The notes: generated from the letters alone by a model not told the origin. A DNA stretch of 64,000 bases from Chitinophagaceae bacterium (GCA_019752045.1 JAIEMP010000003.1:1-64000), one strand, 5' to 3'; numbered from the stretch's first letter, positions 1 through 9,120 are shown. Program-made: numbers and translations.

Positions 1-172
1 TCTTTTTCATGATTTACGTTTTTAAAATTAAGACTTTTGTCTACTTTTAAAACGTACTGTTTTTGGGGGAGCCTACAATGCAGCCTTCTTTCATAATTGT
101 TTGAGTAACCAACATAGTATTTATCAGAAGTATCGGAATATATTATGTAGACATAAAACATGCTGTAAAATA

Positions 173-201
173 AAAAAGTCCCGGCTTTCACCGAGACTTT
201 T
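173..201 (-). terminator. Intrinsic terminator downstream of tRNA-Asn
   Basis: Read on the minus strand, an AAAAGTC-CGG stem pairs across a six-base loop with CCG-GACTTTT, with one mismatch, and runs into a T-rich tract. It starts just past the 3' end of the tRNA, so it most likely ends tRNA-Asn transcription. The hairpin is read directly; the role is inferred. Confidence 0.7.
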
Positions 202-202
202 G

Positions 203-276
203 CTCCCCCCGCTGGACTTGAACCAGCGACCCTCTGATTAACAGTCAGATGCTCTAACCAACTGAGCTAGGGAGGA
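203..276 (-). tRNA. tRNA-Asn (anticodon GTT)
   Basis: The minus strand folds as a complete 74-nt cloverleaf. The acceptor stem is TCCTCCC paired with GGGGGGA and the discriminator is G. The D arm is GCTC/GAGC, the anticodon stem TCTGA/TCAGA carries a CTGTTAA loop, and the T arm is GCTGG/CCAGC with TTCAAGT. The anticodon GTT reads Asn codons. The CCA end is only partly encoded (CA). A terminator follows directly. Confidence 0.95.
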
Positions 277-332
277 ATGGGCGGCAAAAATAGGGGATTT
301 TGGTTTTTTGTTCCCTATTTAAACCGAACTTT

Positions 333-695
333 TTATTTAAATAATCCAAAAAATCCTGCTTCTTCCATTCCAATATAAATTCCATCGGCTCTTTTTTCTA
401 CCGGATAGGTTTTTAAATAGTAGCCTTCGCCACTTACATTTCGTCCGTTTTGCAAATTATACTTGTAGCGGTGGAGCGGACAAACAATGTTTCCGGCAGC
501 GTCTAAAAAACCATCTGATAAAAAGCCACCAGCATGGGGGCATTTGCTGGTGCAGGCAAACAGTTCTTCTCCTTTTTTAGCGATACAGATCTTTTTTCCT
601 TTTACTTCTATTTCGCAGAGGTTGTTTTCCTGCCAAAAAAAATCATCTGCACTTTCTGCTATTTTGTGCCAGTTGTATTTTTTTTCTGCAGCCAT
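333..695 (-). CDS. Rieske [2Fe-2S] domain protein (small ferredoxin-like)
   Basis: This is a 120-residue cytoplasmic protein that is essentially one Rieske domain. The cluster ligands are visible as C52-x-H54 (KCPHAG) and C72-x2-H75 (CPLH), the C-x-H-x17-C-x2-H spacing of Rieske ferredoxins and NirD-like subunits. No signal peptide or membrane segment is present. Its ATG shares one base with the stop of hflX (TAATG), so translation is probably coupled. No oxygenase or reductase partner is nearby, so the electron-transfer partner is unknown. Family assignment is firm; the physiological role is not. Confidence 0.88.
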   Translation of the reverse strand: MAAEKKYNWHKIAESADDFFWQENNLCEIEVKGKKICIAKKGEELFACTSKCPHAGGFLSDGFLDAAGNIVCPLHRYKYNLQNGRNVSGEGYYLKTYPVEKRADGIYIGMEEAGFFGLFK

Positions 696-1885
696 TAATA
701 GAGATATTCTGTTTTATACGGATAGCGAACCTGATAGAGTCGTTTTACATTCTCTAATATTCTTGCACGGAGTTCGGGGATGTTTCTTTTTTCTGTTGCA
801 GATATAAACACACAGTTACCGCCGGTTTCATTTTCCCAGCGTTCTTTCAATTCCTGCAGAATGTTTGCTTTTACATCATCTTCGAGCCATTCATCAAAGT
901 TCTTTTCTTCGTACAGGTCCATTTTATTGAAGATGGTAATCACGGGTTTATCGTAACACTTTAAGTCCTGCAGTGTTTTGTTTACCACATTGATCTGGTC
1001 TTCGTATTGGAGGTGTGATATATCAACTACATGCAGTAATACATCACTCTCTCTTACTTCATCCAATGTACTTTTAAAACTTTCTACCAGATGATGTGGA
1101 AGTTTGCGGATGAAACCAACGGTATCACTTAAGAGGAAGGGCATGTTTTCAAACACAACCTTACTGGTTGTTGTATCAAGTGTTGCAAACAATTTATTTT
1201 CTGCAAACACTTCCCGTTTGCTGAGGATATTCATAAGTGTGCTCTTGCCCACGTTGGTATAACCAACCAATGCCACACGGATAAACTCACCACGATCTTT
1301 GCGTTGTGTGAAAGCCTGTTTGTCAATTTCAGCTAAACGTTTGCGTAACAAAGAGATCTTATCTTTTACAATACGACGATCGGTTTCAATCTCCGTTTCA
1401 CCCGGGCCTCTTGTACCAACACCACCACCTTGCCGTTCAAGATGTTTCCACATCCCTTTCAACCGTGGTAAGATGTATTGATATTGTGCAAGCTCCACCT
1501 GTGTTTTAGCCTGTGCTGTTTTTGCACGCCGTGCAAAAATGTCGAGGATCAGATCACTGCGATCGATGGTATAGATCTCCAGTTCTTTTTCAATGTTCAT
1601 GATCTGTGCGCCGGTAAGCTCATCATCAAAAATGATGAGGGAGATATCCCGTTCCTGCACATATTTTTTTATTTCCTGCAGTTTTCCTTTGCCCACAAAT
1701 GTTTTACTATCGGGGTGTGCTAATTTTTGTAAGAACCGTTTCATGGTAACAGCGCCTGCTGTTTCTGCAAGAAAGGCCAGCTCATCCAGATATTCCTGTA
1801 CCTGTAATTCAGTTTGTCCTTTTTGCACCACACCAACGATGATGGCTTTCTCTTCCTGTTGTATTTCCTGTTTACGATCAATCAC
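695..1885 (-). CDS. hflX: GTPase HflX
   Basis: HflX is a ribosome-binding GTPase that splits stalled or heat-damaged 70S ribosomes. The 396-residue protein has the N-terminal HflX domain with the signature TRGPGETEIETDRR (about residues 158-171). The G domain shows the P-loop GYTNVGKS (208-215), TLDTTT, DTVGF (254-258) and NKMD (320-323). The length is normal for the family. It starts at ATG 1885 and is the first gene of a two-gene unit with the Rieske protein, whose start overlaps its stop by one base. Assignment rests on several family-specific motifs. Confidence 0.96.
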   Translation of the reverse strand: MIDRKQEIQQEEKAIIVGVVQKGQTELQVQEYLDELAFLAETAGAVTMKRFLQKLAHPDSKTFVGKGKLQEIKKYVQERDISLIIFDDELTGAQIMNIEKELEIYTIDRSDLILDIFARRAKTAQAKTQVELAQYQYILPRLKGMWKHLERQGGGVGTRGPGETEIETDRRIVKDKISLLRKRLAEIDKQAFTQRKDRGEFIRVALVGYTNVGKSTLMNILSKREVFAENKLFATLDTTTSKVVFENMPFLLSDTVGFIRKLPHHLVESFKSTLDEVRESDVLLHVVDISHLQYEDQINVVNKTLQDLKCYDKPVITIFNKMDLYEEKNFDEWLEDDVKANILQELKERWENETGGNCVFISATEKRNIPELRARILENVKRLYQVRYPYKTEYLY

Positions 1886-1937
1886 TGTATAAAAAATTCA
1901 ACTGCAAATGTAGAATAAGTTTGTGGCGTGTATCAAT

Positions 1938-1973
1938 AAAAAAGCGTGGCGCATTGGCGCCACGCTTTTTTAT
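1938..1973 (-). terminator. Intrinsic terminator after the outer-membrane protein gene
   Basis: A perfect nine-base stem GCGTGGCGC (1944-1952) and GCGCCACGC (1957-1965) with a four-base loop is flanked by A and T runs. On the minus strand it lies just beyond the stop of the 1988-2737 gene and upstream of hflX, so it separates the two units. The symmetric A/T flanks would allow it to work in both directions. Confidence 0.85.
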
Positions 1974-1987
1974 TCTTCAACAATATT

Positions 1988-2737
1988 TTATAAACCGGTT
2001 AATGTAATACCAAACGTAAGTGGTCTTATCTGGTTAGGTCCTTGCCCTTCTTTAATAAAATCATTTAACTGGTATTGTCCAAAAATGGCGAAGTTGCCCA
2101 TGCCTATTCTTGCAGTAGCAGCAAGGCGCAGATTGTTAAAATGTTTACGGTCCTTTTCTTTTAATACATAAGCACTGTTGCCGTTTCCATCAGCATTAAA
2201 TTTTGTTTTATCAGTTGCACTGATGATGGTTCCTACCTTCATCCCCAAAGCAAATTTTAAACTTTTGTTCGGATGTTCGGGATCAACCATAAAACGTAAT
2301 TCAACCGGTGCTTCCAGATAAACCGTTGCCAGCTTCATTGATTTGTATTGATTGGCCGTATCTCTGCCGCTGTGTTTTGCAAAGGTGAATGCTGTTCCGT
2401 TTATAATGTTCAGGTTTCTCTTGGCACCCTTATCAAAAAACATATTATCGGCACCAACACCTGCACCAAGACCAACACTGAAACGTGGATCAACTTTAAA
2501 CGGAAAATCAAAAGAGAAATAAGCATTCACGCTTCTTGCAAAACCTTTGGTTGCAATGGAGTCAGGTTTGTTTAACCACTGCAAATAACCTATCTGGAGC
2601 ATTAAATGATCTTTTGGCCGGTTGCCTAAATTCACTTTAGACCAGTCTTTCTTTTTCTTTTTCCCGGTTTCGGTTTCCTGTGCAATAAGCGATAAACCAG
2701 TTGCAGCGAAGAATAAAAACAGTATTGCTTTTTTCAT
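1988..2737 (-). CDS. Outer-membrane beta-barrel-type protein, unknown function
   Basis: This 249-residue protein begins with a clear signal peptide (MKKAILFLFFAATGLSLIAQ, cleavage probably after the Ala-Gln region). A lysine-rich stretch follows, then alternating polar/hydrophobic strands ending in a terminal strand TFGITLTGL. The pattern resembles the PorT / outer-membrane beta-barrel families common in Bacteroidota. No enzymatic motif is visible. It stands alone between a terminator and the tRNA region. Export is well supported; the barrel assignment is moderate and function is unknown. Confidence 0.75.
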   Translation of the reverse strand: MKKAILFLFFAATGLSLIAQETETGKKKKKDWSKVNLGNRPKDHLMLQIGYLQWLNKPDSIATKGFARSVNAYFSFDFPFKVDPRFSVGLGAGVGADNMFFDKGAKRNLNIINGTAFTFAKHSGRDTANQYKSMKLATVYLEAPVELRFMVDPEHPNKSLKFALGMKVGTIISATDKTKFNADGNGNSAYVLKEKDRKHFNNLRLAATARIGMGNFAIFGQYQLNDFIKEGQGPNQIRPLTFGITLTGL

Positions 2738-2885
2738 AATTGTAAAGAAACAAATGTATTTGCTTATCGGTTAAGCAAAGGTTAAAGCCATTTTTATGAT
2801 AAAGCCGGGAAGACGAAAAGGCGAGAGGTAATCTTTAAGTTCAACTCATTTCCCGTCTTTCAGCCTTACCGGCATTTGTTATTAG
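2738..2885. other. Intergenic stretch before the tRNA-like region
   Basis: This non-coding stretch lies upstream of the outer-membrane protein gene. Its only visible structure is a loose inverted pair around GGGAAGACG (about 2807) and CGTCTTTC (about 2853). No gene is seen. The promoter of the 1988-2737 gene should lie near 2740-2800, but no convincing TAnnTTTG box with a -33 partner was found there. Confidence 0.4.
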
Positions 2886-2951
2886 TGGATCCTGTAGGAT
2901 TTGAACCTACGACCCTCCCGACTAAAAGTCGGGATGCTCTAACCATAGAGC
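2886..2951 (-). pseudogene. Defective tRNA-Lys-like remnant (TTT in the anticodon position)
   Basis: The 3' half (T arm, acceptor strand AGGATCC and discriminator A) is identical to the intact tRNA at 3017-3090, and a D-arm-like GCTC...GAGC is present. The 5' acceptor strand that should pair with AGGATCC is missing. The anticodon arm is 19 nt instead of 17 and closes as a 7-bp stem over TTTTA. A functional cloverleaf therefore cannot form. I read it as a partial tRNA duplicate or recombination scar. A small hairpin AAAGAC/GTCTTT sits where the acceptor stem should be. Confidence 0.7.
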
Positions 2952-3016
2952 AAAGACAAAAGTCTTTTGGATGCTGTATCCGAAGTTGAATTGATTTTTA
3001 TTTCTTCAACTTTTTG

Positions 3017-3090
3017 TGGATCCTGTAGGATTTGAACCTACGACCCTCTGATTATGAGTCAGATGCTCTAACCATCTGAGCTAAGGATCC
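3017..3090 (-). tRNA. tRNA with CAT anticodon (elongator Met, or Ile2 if lysidine-modified)
   Basis: A complete 74-nt cloverleaf: acceptor GGATCCT paired with AGGATCC and discriminator A, D arm GCTC/GAGC, anticodon stem TCTGA/TCAGA with a CTCATAA loop, and T arm GTAGG/CCTAC with TTCAAAT. The CAT anticodon fits elongator Met or TilS-modified Ile2. It lacks the unpaired first base and GGG/CCC anticodon-stem pairs of initiator tRNA. No CCA is encoded beyond the discriminator and C-A-like flank. Met versus Ile2 cannot be settled by eye. Confidence 0.9.
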
Positions 3091-3247
3091 AAAGCCTTTT
3101 GGGCGGGGGCAAAGATAGAAAAATAGGTGTTTCAAAAGCATTTAAATTTCATGCAATTGATTTTGGTACAGAAATACTTCTTAAAGCAAAACAATAAATC
3201 AAAGATGTGATGACAGATTATTTCGCTGAGCGCTGTTTCTTTGCAGC

Positions 3248-3859
3248 ATGCAACAAATTAGAAATATCATTTTTGATCTGGGTGGAGTGCTGCTGAACAT
3301 TGATTTTAAATTAACTGAACAGGCATTTGCTGATTTCGGTGTAACCAACTTCGCCTCTTTTTTTAACCAGTTTCACAGTAATGATCTGTTTATACAATTA
3401 GAAACAGGAGTAGATGAAGCTGCTTTTTACAACAACTTCAGATCCGCCACCGGCCTGGGTTTGAGCGATGAAGAGATCAGAGATGCATGGAATGCATTGC
3501 TGCTCGATTTCAGGAAAGAAAGCGTTAAACTGTTACCGCAGCTACGTACAAAGTACAAGCTCTACCTGCTCAGCAATACCAACGAAATTCATTTGCAGGA
3601 GTTTCATAAACGATATACTGCAACATTTGGCCACGCAGATTTTGATGAGCTGTTTGATGCTGCATATTATTCACATCGCATTGGTCATCGCAAACCCAAT
3701 GCATCGGCCTATCAATTTGTATTGGAGAAACATGGGTTAATTGCAGAACAAACTCTTTTTATTGACGATAGCATCAACAACATCGAAGCCGCACAAAAAC
3801 TGGGGATCCAGACCATTCATTTGCTGCCCGGAATGAAGATTGAAGAGCTTGGGCTATAA
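3248..3859 (+). CDS. HAD-superfamily phosphatase (YihX-like, IA-v3)
   Basis: This 203-residue soluble hydrolase carries all four HAD motifs. They are the nucleophile motif FDLGGVL (Asp10), motif II LLSNTN, the motif III lysine in HRKPN, and motif IV LFIDDS followed by NNIEAAQ. The replacement of the second motif-I aspartate by Gly (DLGGV) is typical of the YihX / alpha-D-glucose-1-phosphatase group. Likely substrates are small sugar phosphates, but the sequence does not fix the substrate. It is monocistronic and converges with the DUF4834 gene. Confidence 0.88.
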   Translation: MQQIRNIIFDLGGVLLNIDFKLTEQAFADFGVTNFASFFNQFHSNDLFIQLETGVDEAAFYNNFRSATGLGLSDEEIRDAWNALLLDFRKESVKLLPQLRTKYKLYLLSNTNEIHLQEFHKRYTATFGHADFDELFDAAYYSHRIGHRKPNASAYQFVLEKHGLIAEQTLFIDDSINNIEAAQKLGIQTIHLLPGMKIEELGL

Positions 3860-3892
3860 TAGATTTACTCATCACTCATTACTCATCATTCA

Positions 3893-4117
3893 TTATTTTA
3901 CCTCTTCAAAATCAATATAATCATCCTTCTTCGTTTTAGGGCTTTCTTTTACCGGTTCAGGTGTGGGGGCATAGCCCTGCTGTTGCTGCATGCGGCTCTG
4001 GAACTCATTCATTTTCTGCTTCATTTCACGGGTAGCCCTGCCCACCGGAATGAGAAAGTTGAAAATAAAGCGGTAAAGGAAATAAATGAGCAGTGCAATT
4101 AAAAGTACACGTAACAT
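3893..4117 (-). CDS. DUF4834-like small membrane protein
   Basis: A 74-residue protein with one N-terminal transmembrane helix (about residues 2-22, LLIALLIYFLYRFIF). A basic, glutamine-rich amphipathic stretch and an acidic tail (DDYIDFEEVK) follow. The arrangement and length match the DUF4834 family, which is largely restricted to Bacteroidota. Function is unknown. It is divergent from the rimP operon and convergent with the HAD gene. Confidence 0.75.
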   Translation of the reverse strand: MLRVLLIALLIYFLYRFIFNFLIPVGRATREMKQKMNEFQSRMQQQQGYAPTPEPVKESPKTKKDDYIDFEEVK

Positions 4118-4223
4118 GCAGCAAAGATAAAATAAACCACAGGTTTCAATTGTGAAGAATCCTGTAAAGCTTTACAGGCGGGGCATAGGGTAAAAATAAT
4201 TTTTCCATTCACATCCATTGTTG

Positions 4224-4231
4224 TAAGTTTG
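4224..4231 (+). promoter_or_regulatory. Bacteroidota -7 box (TAAGTTTG) for rimP-nusA-infB
   Basis: TAAGTTTG matches the Bacteroidota -7 consensus TAnnTTTG and would place the transcript start near 4236, about 55 nt before the rimP ATG. A convincing -33 TTTG was not found at 19-21 bp. The position argues that translation starts at the ATG at 4292 and not at the upstream in-frame codon at 4229. Confidence 0.5.
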
Positions 4232-4252
4232 CGGCGGACAAAAGAAACAGTG

Positions 4253-4287
4253 GAAGGGAACGATAAACGTTCCCTTCTTTATTTCCG
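4253..4287 (+). promoter_or_regulatory. Leader hairpin (attenuator-like) before rimP
   Basis: A perfect 10-bp stem runs from 4253-4262 (GAAGGGAACG) to 4268-4277 (CGTTCCCTTC) with the loop ATAAA. It is followed by TTTATTT and then, 15 nt after the stem, the rimP ATG. Hairpin plus U-rich tract looks like a weak intrinsic terminator or attenuator in the leader of an operon that encodes NusA, itself a termination factor. The structure is read directly; regulation is inference. Confidence 0.6.
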
Positions 4288-4291
4288 ATAC

Positions 4292-4804
4292 ATGAACATA
4301 GAGCAAAAAGCAGCAAAGATTCAGTCGTTGGCAGAAGAGATCATCAGCAAAGACCCTGATAGTTTTCTCATAGATGTAAAACTCACCCCGGGGAATAATA
4401 TTCAGGTGTTTGTTGATGCTGATGCAGGGCTTCCGCTCAGCAGATGTATTGCCTACAACAGAGCGCTATATAAACAAATTGAAGAAGCAGCGTTGTTTAA
4501 CGAAGGCGATTTTGCACTGGAAGTTTCTTCACCCGGATTAGAAGAACCGCTGAAACTGAATAGACAGTACCGTAAAAATATTGGCCGGCTGGTAGAAGTG
4601 GTGTTGAAGGATGGGCGCAAAATTGAAGGTAAACTGGTAGCTGCAGAGAACGAGATAGTTGTTGAAGAAACCAAAGCCCGTCTGTCTTCAAAAGAAAGAA
4701 ATAAAGAAGGTGGTCAGGGAAAGGGTAAACAACCGGAAGTGGTACAGCATACACTTTTGTTCGACGATATCAAATCAACTAAAATTCAAATTGTATTTAA
4801 CTAA
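4292..4804 (+). CDS. rimP: Ribosome maturation factor RimP
   Basis: RimP helps assemble the 30S subunit. The 170-residue protein has the N-terminal alpha/beta domain (PDSFLIDVKLTPG..., then EVSSPGLEEPL, the family hallmark, at about residues 80-90) and the C-terminal SH3-like domain (GRLVEVVLKDGRKIEGKL). I chose ATG 4292 because the family starts with a helix like MNIEQKAAKIQSLAEE. The 21 residues encoded upstream would span the leader hairpin. It is the first gene of rimP-nusA-infB, the conserved bacterial order. A lysine-rich insertion lies near residue 135. Confidence 0.95.
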   Translation: MNIEQKAAKIQSLAEEIISKDPDSFLIDVKLTPGNNIQVFVDADAGLPLSRCIAYNRALYKQIEEAALFNEGDFALEVSSPGLEEPLKLNRQYRKNIGRLVEVVLKDGRKIEGKLVAAENEIVVEETKARLSSKERNKEGGQGKGKQPEVVQHTLLFDDIKSTKIQIVFN

Positions 4805-4848
4805 TTACGGTTGCACAAAACACCCGTTATGTTTTAAAAAAATGAGTT

Positions 4849-6096
4849 ATGGCAAGTATTAATCTTATTGAAAGTTTCCAGGAGTTTAAAGATGCGGAAA
4901 ATATTGACCGCCCCACGATGATGAAAGTACTGGAAGATGTATTTAAAACTTTACTCCGCAAAAAATACGGAGCAGATGATAATTTTGATGTGATTGTAAA
5001 CACAGAGAAAGGCGATCTGGAAATCATGCGTCGCAGAACCATTGTTGAAGATGGTCAGGTAGAAGATCCGCTGGCACAGATTGCTTATACAGATGCAGTG
5101 AAAATTGAACCCGATTATGAAGTTGGTGAAGAGTTATATGAAGATGTAGATATTCATGATTTCGGCCGTCGTGCCATCCTCGCAGCTAAACAAACATTGG
5201 CCAGCCGTATTGGAGATCTCAAGAAAAACGGATTGGTAAAAAAATATACCGATCGTGTAGGCGAAATCATCAGCGCAGAAGTTTATCAGGTATGGAAAAA
5301 AGAAGTGCTGTTGCTTGATGAAGAAGGAAACGAATTATTATTACCCAAAAGCGAACAGATACCACAGGATTATTTTAAGAAAGGTGAAAATATCCGTGCT
5401 GTCATTAAAAAAGTTGAATTAAAAAATAACGCACCCGTAATCATCCTTTCCAGAACCAGTCCGCTTTTCCTCGCTAAATTGCTGGAAATTGAAGTGCCTG
5501 AAATTTTTGATGGATTAATTGTGATAAAAAAGATTGTGCGTGAACCGGGAGAAAGAGCGAAAGTTGCAGTTGAAAGCTTTGATGATCGTATTGATCCGGT
5601 TGGTGCATGTGTGGGTATGAAGGGTAGCCGTATTCATGGTATTGTACGTGAATTAAAGAATGAGAATATTGATGTCATCAATTTTACCAATAACATCAAC
5701 CTGTTGATCCAGCGTGCACTTACGCCCTCTAAGATCACAAGTATGAATATTGATCAGGAAAAGAAACATGCAGAAGTGTATCTTAAACCCGATCAGGTTT
5801 CACTGGCTATTGGTAAACGTGGTGTAAACATTAAACTCGCCTGCGAACTCACCGGTTTTGAAATTGATGTGTATCGTGATGCTGAAGATGAACAGGATGA
5901 ATTTGATATTGATCTGGATGAATTTACAGATGAAATTGAAGGTTGGGTTATTGATGAGTTGAAGCGTGTAGGTTGTGATACTGCCCGCAGTGTGCTGGAA
6001 CTTACAACCGAAGAACTGGAACGCAGAACAGATCTGGAAAAAGAAACCATTGCCGAAGTACGCAGGGTGTTGAAAGAAGAGTTTGAAAAAGAATAA
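4849..6096 (+). CDS. nusA: Transcription termination/antitermination factor NusA
   Basis: NusA binds RNA polymerase and modulates pausing, termination and antitermination. The 415-residue protein has the N-terminal polymerase-binding domain, an S1 domain (about 130-200), and two KH domains (VGACVGMKGSRIHGIV, then the second with SLAIGKRGVNIKLA). One short C-terminal helical unit follows (residues about 360-415, DTARSVLELTTEELERRT). It lacks the two long C-terminal acidic repeats of the E. coli protein, as is usual outside Gammaproteobacteria. It starts 44 bp after rimP. Confidence 0.96.
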   Translation: MASINLIESFQEFKDAENIDRPTMMKVLEDVFKTLLRKKYGADDNFDVIVNTEKGDLEIMRRRTIVEDGQVEDPLAQIAYTDAVKIEPDYEVGEELYEDVDIHDFGRRAILAAKQTLASRIGDLKKNGLVKKYTDRVGEIISAEVYQVWKKEVLLLDEEGNELLLPKSEQIPQDYFKKGENIRAVIKKVELKNNAPVIILSRTSPLFLAKLLEIEVPEIFDGLIVIKKIVREPGERAKVAVESFDDRIDPVGACVGMKGSRIHGIVRELKNENIDVINFTNNINLLIQRALTPSKITSMNIDQEKKHAEVYLKPDQVSLAIGKRGVNIKLACELTGFEIDVYRDAEDEQDEFDIDLDEFTDEIEGWVIDELKRVGCDTARSVLELTTEELERRTDLEKETIAEVRRVLKEEFEKE

Positions 6097-6183
6097 TCAG
6101 TAATGATTATCTGCGATAAGATTTATTTAAACATTTAAACAACATTTTCCCCGATTTTGTGGTCAAATGAAGGGAAGGAAATT

Positions 6184-9051
6184 ATGTCAGACAGTAATAC
6201 ACCACGTTTAATGGCCGCTGCCAAAGAATTTAATATCGGGAAAGATACCCTGATTGATTTTTTAGCGGCGAAAGGATTTAACAAAGACGATCTGAAACCG
6301 ACAGCAAAACTGACAGAGGACATGTACCGTTCACTGCAGGCAGAATTTTCATCTGATAAACTGGCGAAAGCAAAAAGTGATCAGATTGAAATTCCAAAAG
6401 GCGGAATGGCCGATCTCAAAAAGAAAAAAGAAGAAGAAGAGATTTCCTTTAAAAAAGAAGTGAAAAAAATTGCAAAGGAAGAGCCGAAGCCGGAAGAAGT
6501 GAAACCTGTTCCTGTTCCGGAAGTGGCAGAGCCTGCGCCTGTGGTACACGTAGAAGAAGTAAAACCGGTAGTAGAAGAAGTGCCCGCAGAATCTGAACCG
6601 GAAATAACAAAAGTAGAGGTGCCTGAAGTTGAAGCACCCAAAGTGATTGCAAAAATTGATCTCGATAAAATTGATTCTTCAACACGTCCTAAAAAAGTGG
6701 AGAAAAAGAAAGAGGTTAAAAAGGAAGAAAAGCGTGCACCTGTTGTTGAAAAAGTGAAGCCGGTGGTTGAAGAAGTGAAAGAAGAAGAAGTAGCAGAAGA
6801 AGACGAAGAAGTAGTGATTGAAAATATTAAAGCCGAAATTCTGGAAGGGCCTAAAATTCTGGGAAAAATTGATTTACCGCTAAATCCCGAAACAAGACCC
6901 AAACCTGTTACCGATAAAGAGAAGCGCAAGCGTAAGCGTATCCCTATTGATAAAAAAACGACCCAGCCCGGACAGGGCGGTCAGCAGCAGGGTCAGCAAG
7001 GTGGATTTCAAAACCGAGGCAACCAGCAGGGTGGGCCAAACCGTGGTGCTGGCGACAGAAGAGGTCCCGGCACAGGTGCACCAAACCGCAGCGGCGATCG
7101 CAGAACAATTGTTACAAGAAGAGAAGATAAGGTTATTGACGCCAAAGAAATTCAGGAAAAACTCCGTGAGACACAAGCCAAACTTTCAGGTGGTGGCGGC
7201 CGTGGTAAAAGCCTTAAGGCAAAATACCGCAAGCTGAAACGGGAAGAGATGGCAGATAATATGCAGGATGGTGCAGAAGATAACAAGCTGCAGGTAACTG
7301 AGTTTATCAGCGCAGCAGAACTGGCCAGTCTCATGGATGTTTCGGCTACAGATGTGGTGGCAAAATGTTTCGGACTTGGTTTAATGGTTTCCATCAACCA
7401 GCGTTTAGATGCAGAGGTAATTGAACTGGTAGCAAGTGAATTTGGTTTTGAGGTGGAGTTCATTGATATGGAAAAGCAGGCGGAGATGGAAGAAGAAGAT
7501 GATGCAGATGATGATGAAAACAAACAGCCAAGAGCGCCGATTGTAACCATCATGGGTCACGTAGATCATGGTAAAACATCGTTACTCGATTATATCCGTA
7601 ATGCAAACGTCGTATCAGGTGAAGCCGGAGGTATTACGCAGCATATCGGTGCATATGAAGTAACCAATGCAGAAGGTAAAAAGATTACGTTCCTTGATAC
7701 GCCCGGTCACGAAGCGTTTACGGCTATGCGTGCCCGTGGTGCGAAGGTGACAGATATTGCCATTATTGTTGTGGCTGCTGATGATGCCGTGATGCCGCAA
7801 ACAAAAGAGGCCATCAGCCATGCGCAGGCAGCGAATGTGCCCATGATTTTTGCGGTGAATAAGATTGATAAAGATGGGGCTAATCCGCAAAAAATTTATG
7901 AGCAGTTATCTCAAATGAATATTCTTGTAGAAGAGTGGGGAGGTAAATTCCAAAGTCAGGAGTTATCTGCTAAAAAAGGATTGAACATTGATAAATTATT
8001 AGAAAAGATTTTACTCGAAGCTGAGTTGCTTGAACTTAAAGCCAATCCTGAAAGGGAAGGAACCGGTTCTATCATTGAAGCATCGTTGGATAAAGGACGT
8101 GGATACGTAGCAACCATTCTTGTACAGAACGGAACCCTTCATCAGGGCGATCTGATTGTATCTGGTCAGTACTACGGACGTATTAAAGCCATGTTTAACG
8201 AACGTAATCAGCGTATTGAAGTGGCAGGTCCATCTACTCCGGTGCAGATTCTTGGTTTAAATGGTGCACCACAAGCGGGTGAGAAATTTAAAGTGTATGA
8301 AGATGAAGCAGAGGCAAAAGAAGTAGCCGGTCGTCGTGCACAAATTCTCCGTGAACAGGGCATCAGAACCAAGAAGCATATTACATTGGATGAGATCGGT
8401 CGTCGTTTGGCGCTTGGTAACTTTAAAGAACTGAACCTGATCATTAAAGGTGATGTGGATGGTTCGGTAGAAGCCTTAACGGATTCATTACAGAAATTAT
8501 CAACCGAAGAAATTGCGGTGAACGTTGTACACAAAGCTGTTGGTCAGATCTCTGAAGCCGATGTAACATTGGCAAGTGCATCGGATGCAATCCTTATTGG
8601 TTTTAACGTTCGTCCATCTATGCAGGCATCACGTTTGGCAGATCAGGAAGGAGTGGAGATCAAGAACTACTCCATCATTTACAATGCCATTGAAGAGGTG
8701 AAGAGTGCAATGGAAGGATTGCTGGAACCGAAGATTACAGAGAAAGAAGTAGCGACTGTTGAAATCAGAGAAGTGTACAAGTTTGATAAAGCAACCGTTT
8801 CCGGTTGTTATGTGCTCGAAGGCAAACTGAAACGTGATGCAAAAATCCGCCTGTTCAGAGATGGTGTATTGGTTTACCCAAGAACAGAAGGGGGCTTTGC
8901 AGAACTCGGCAGCTTGAAACGTTTTAAAGATGATGCGAAAGAAGTGGCTTCAAACATGGAGTGCGGCTTAACCATCAAAAACTTCAGCGATGTAAACGTA
9001 GGCGATACCATTGTAGCCTTTGAAGAAGAAGAAGTAAAACGCACATTATAA
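6184..9051 (+). CDS. infB: Translation initiation factor IF-2
   Basis: IF-2 is the GTPase that brings initiator tRNA to the 30S subunit. From ATG 6184 the protein is 955 residues. It has the short IF2 N-terminal domain ([19 protein letters not shown]), a long low-complexity acidic/lysine/proline and then glycine-glutamine-rich linker, and the G domain with GHVDHGKT (from residue 458), DTPGHEA (505) and NKID (559). Domains II-IV follow. The long charged linker is typical of Bacteroidota. ATG 6184 follows a purine-rich AGGGAAGGAA, and an upstream TTG at 6157 is less likely. Third gene of the operon. Confidence 0.97.
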   Translation: MSDSNTPRLMAAAKEFNIGKDTLIDFLAAKGFNKDDLKPTAKLTEDMYRSLQAEFSSDKLAKAKSDQIEIPKGGMADLKKKKEEEEISFKKEVKKIAKEEPKPEEVKPVPVPEVAEPAPVVHVEEVKPVVEEVPAESEPEITKVEVPEVEAPKVIAKIDLDKIDSSTRPKKVEKKKEVKKEEKRAPVVEKVKPVVEEVKEEEVAEEDEEVVIENIKAEILEGPKILGKIDLPLNPETRPKPVTDKEKRKRKRIPIDKKTTQPGQGGQQQGQQGGFQNRGNQQGGPNRGAGDRRGPGTGAPNRSGDRRTIVTRREDKVIDAKEIQEKLRETQAKLSGGGGRGKSLKAKYRKLKREEMADNMQDGAEDNKLQVTEFISAAELASLMDVSATDVVAKCFGLGLMVSINQRLDAEVIELVASEFGFEVEFIDMEKQAEMEEEDDADDDENKQPRAPIVTIMGHVDHGKTSLLDYIRNANVVSGEAGGITQHIGAYEVTNAEGKKITFLDTPGHEAFTAMRARGAKVTDIAIIVVAADDAVMPQTKEAISHAQAANVPMIFAVNKIDKDGANPQKIYEQLSQMNILVEEWGGKFQSQELSAKKGLNIDKLLEKILLEAELLELKANPEREGTGSIIEASLDKGRGYVATILVQNGTLHQGDLIVSGQYYGRIKAMFNERNQRIEVAGPSTPVQILGLNGAPQAGEKFKVYEDEAEAKEVAGRRAQILREQGIRTKKHITLDEIGRRLALGNFKELNLIIKGDVDGSVEALTDSLQKLSTEEIAVNVVHKAVGQISEADVTLASASDAILIGFNVRPSMQASRLADQEGVEIKNYSIIYNAIEEVKSAMEGLLEPKITEKEVATVEIREVYKFDKATVSGCYVLEGKLKRDAKIRLFRDGVLVYPRTEGGFAELGSLKRFKDDAKEVASNMECGLTIKNFSDVNVGDTIVAFEEEEVKRTL

Positions 9052-9075
9052 AATTCCTGAACAAGGGAATGTTAA

Positions 9076-9120
9076 AACAGAGATGGTTGTGTACAGATAA
9101 CGGCCATCTCTGTTACTTTT
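9076..9120 (+). terminator. Terminator after infB
   Basis: An 11-bp stem AACAGAGATGG (9076-9086) / CCATCTCTGTT (9104-9114) with a 17-base loop is followed by ACTTTT. It lies 25 bp past the infB stop and marks the end of the rimP-nusA-infB unit. The long loop and short T run make it a moderate terminator. Confidence 0.65.

Noticed and set aside
1-10. CAT at 8-10 with a lysine-rich start on the minus strand, as if a gene begins here and runs off the left edge
   Set aside because: Only three codons are inside the window, which is too little to support a gene.
487-807. Open frame on the plus strand over the Rieske and hflX genes
   Set aside because: It is antisense to two well-supported genes and has no family features.
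2886-2951. Functional tRNA-Lys
   Set aside because: The acceptor stem cannot form and the anticodon arm is two bases too long.
6381-6929. Serine-rich 182-codon frame opposite infB
   Set aside because: It mirrors the Glu/Lys-rich linker of IF-2 and is a composition artefact.
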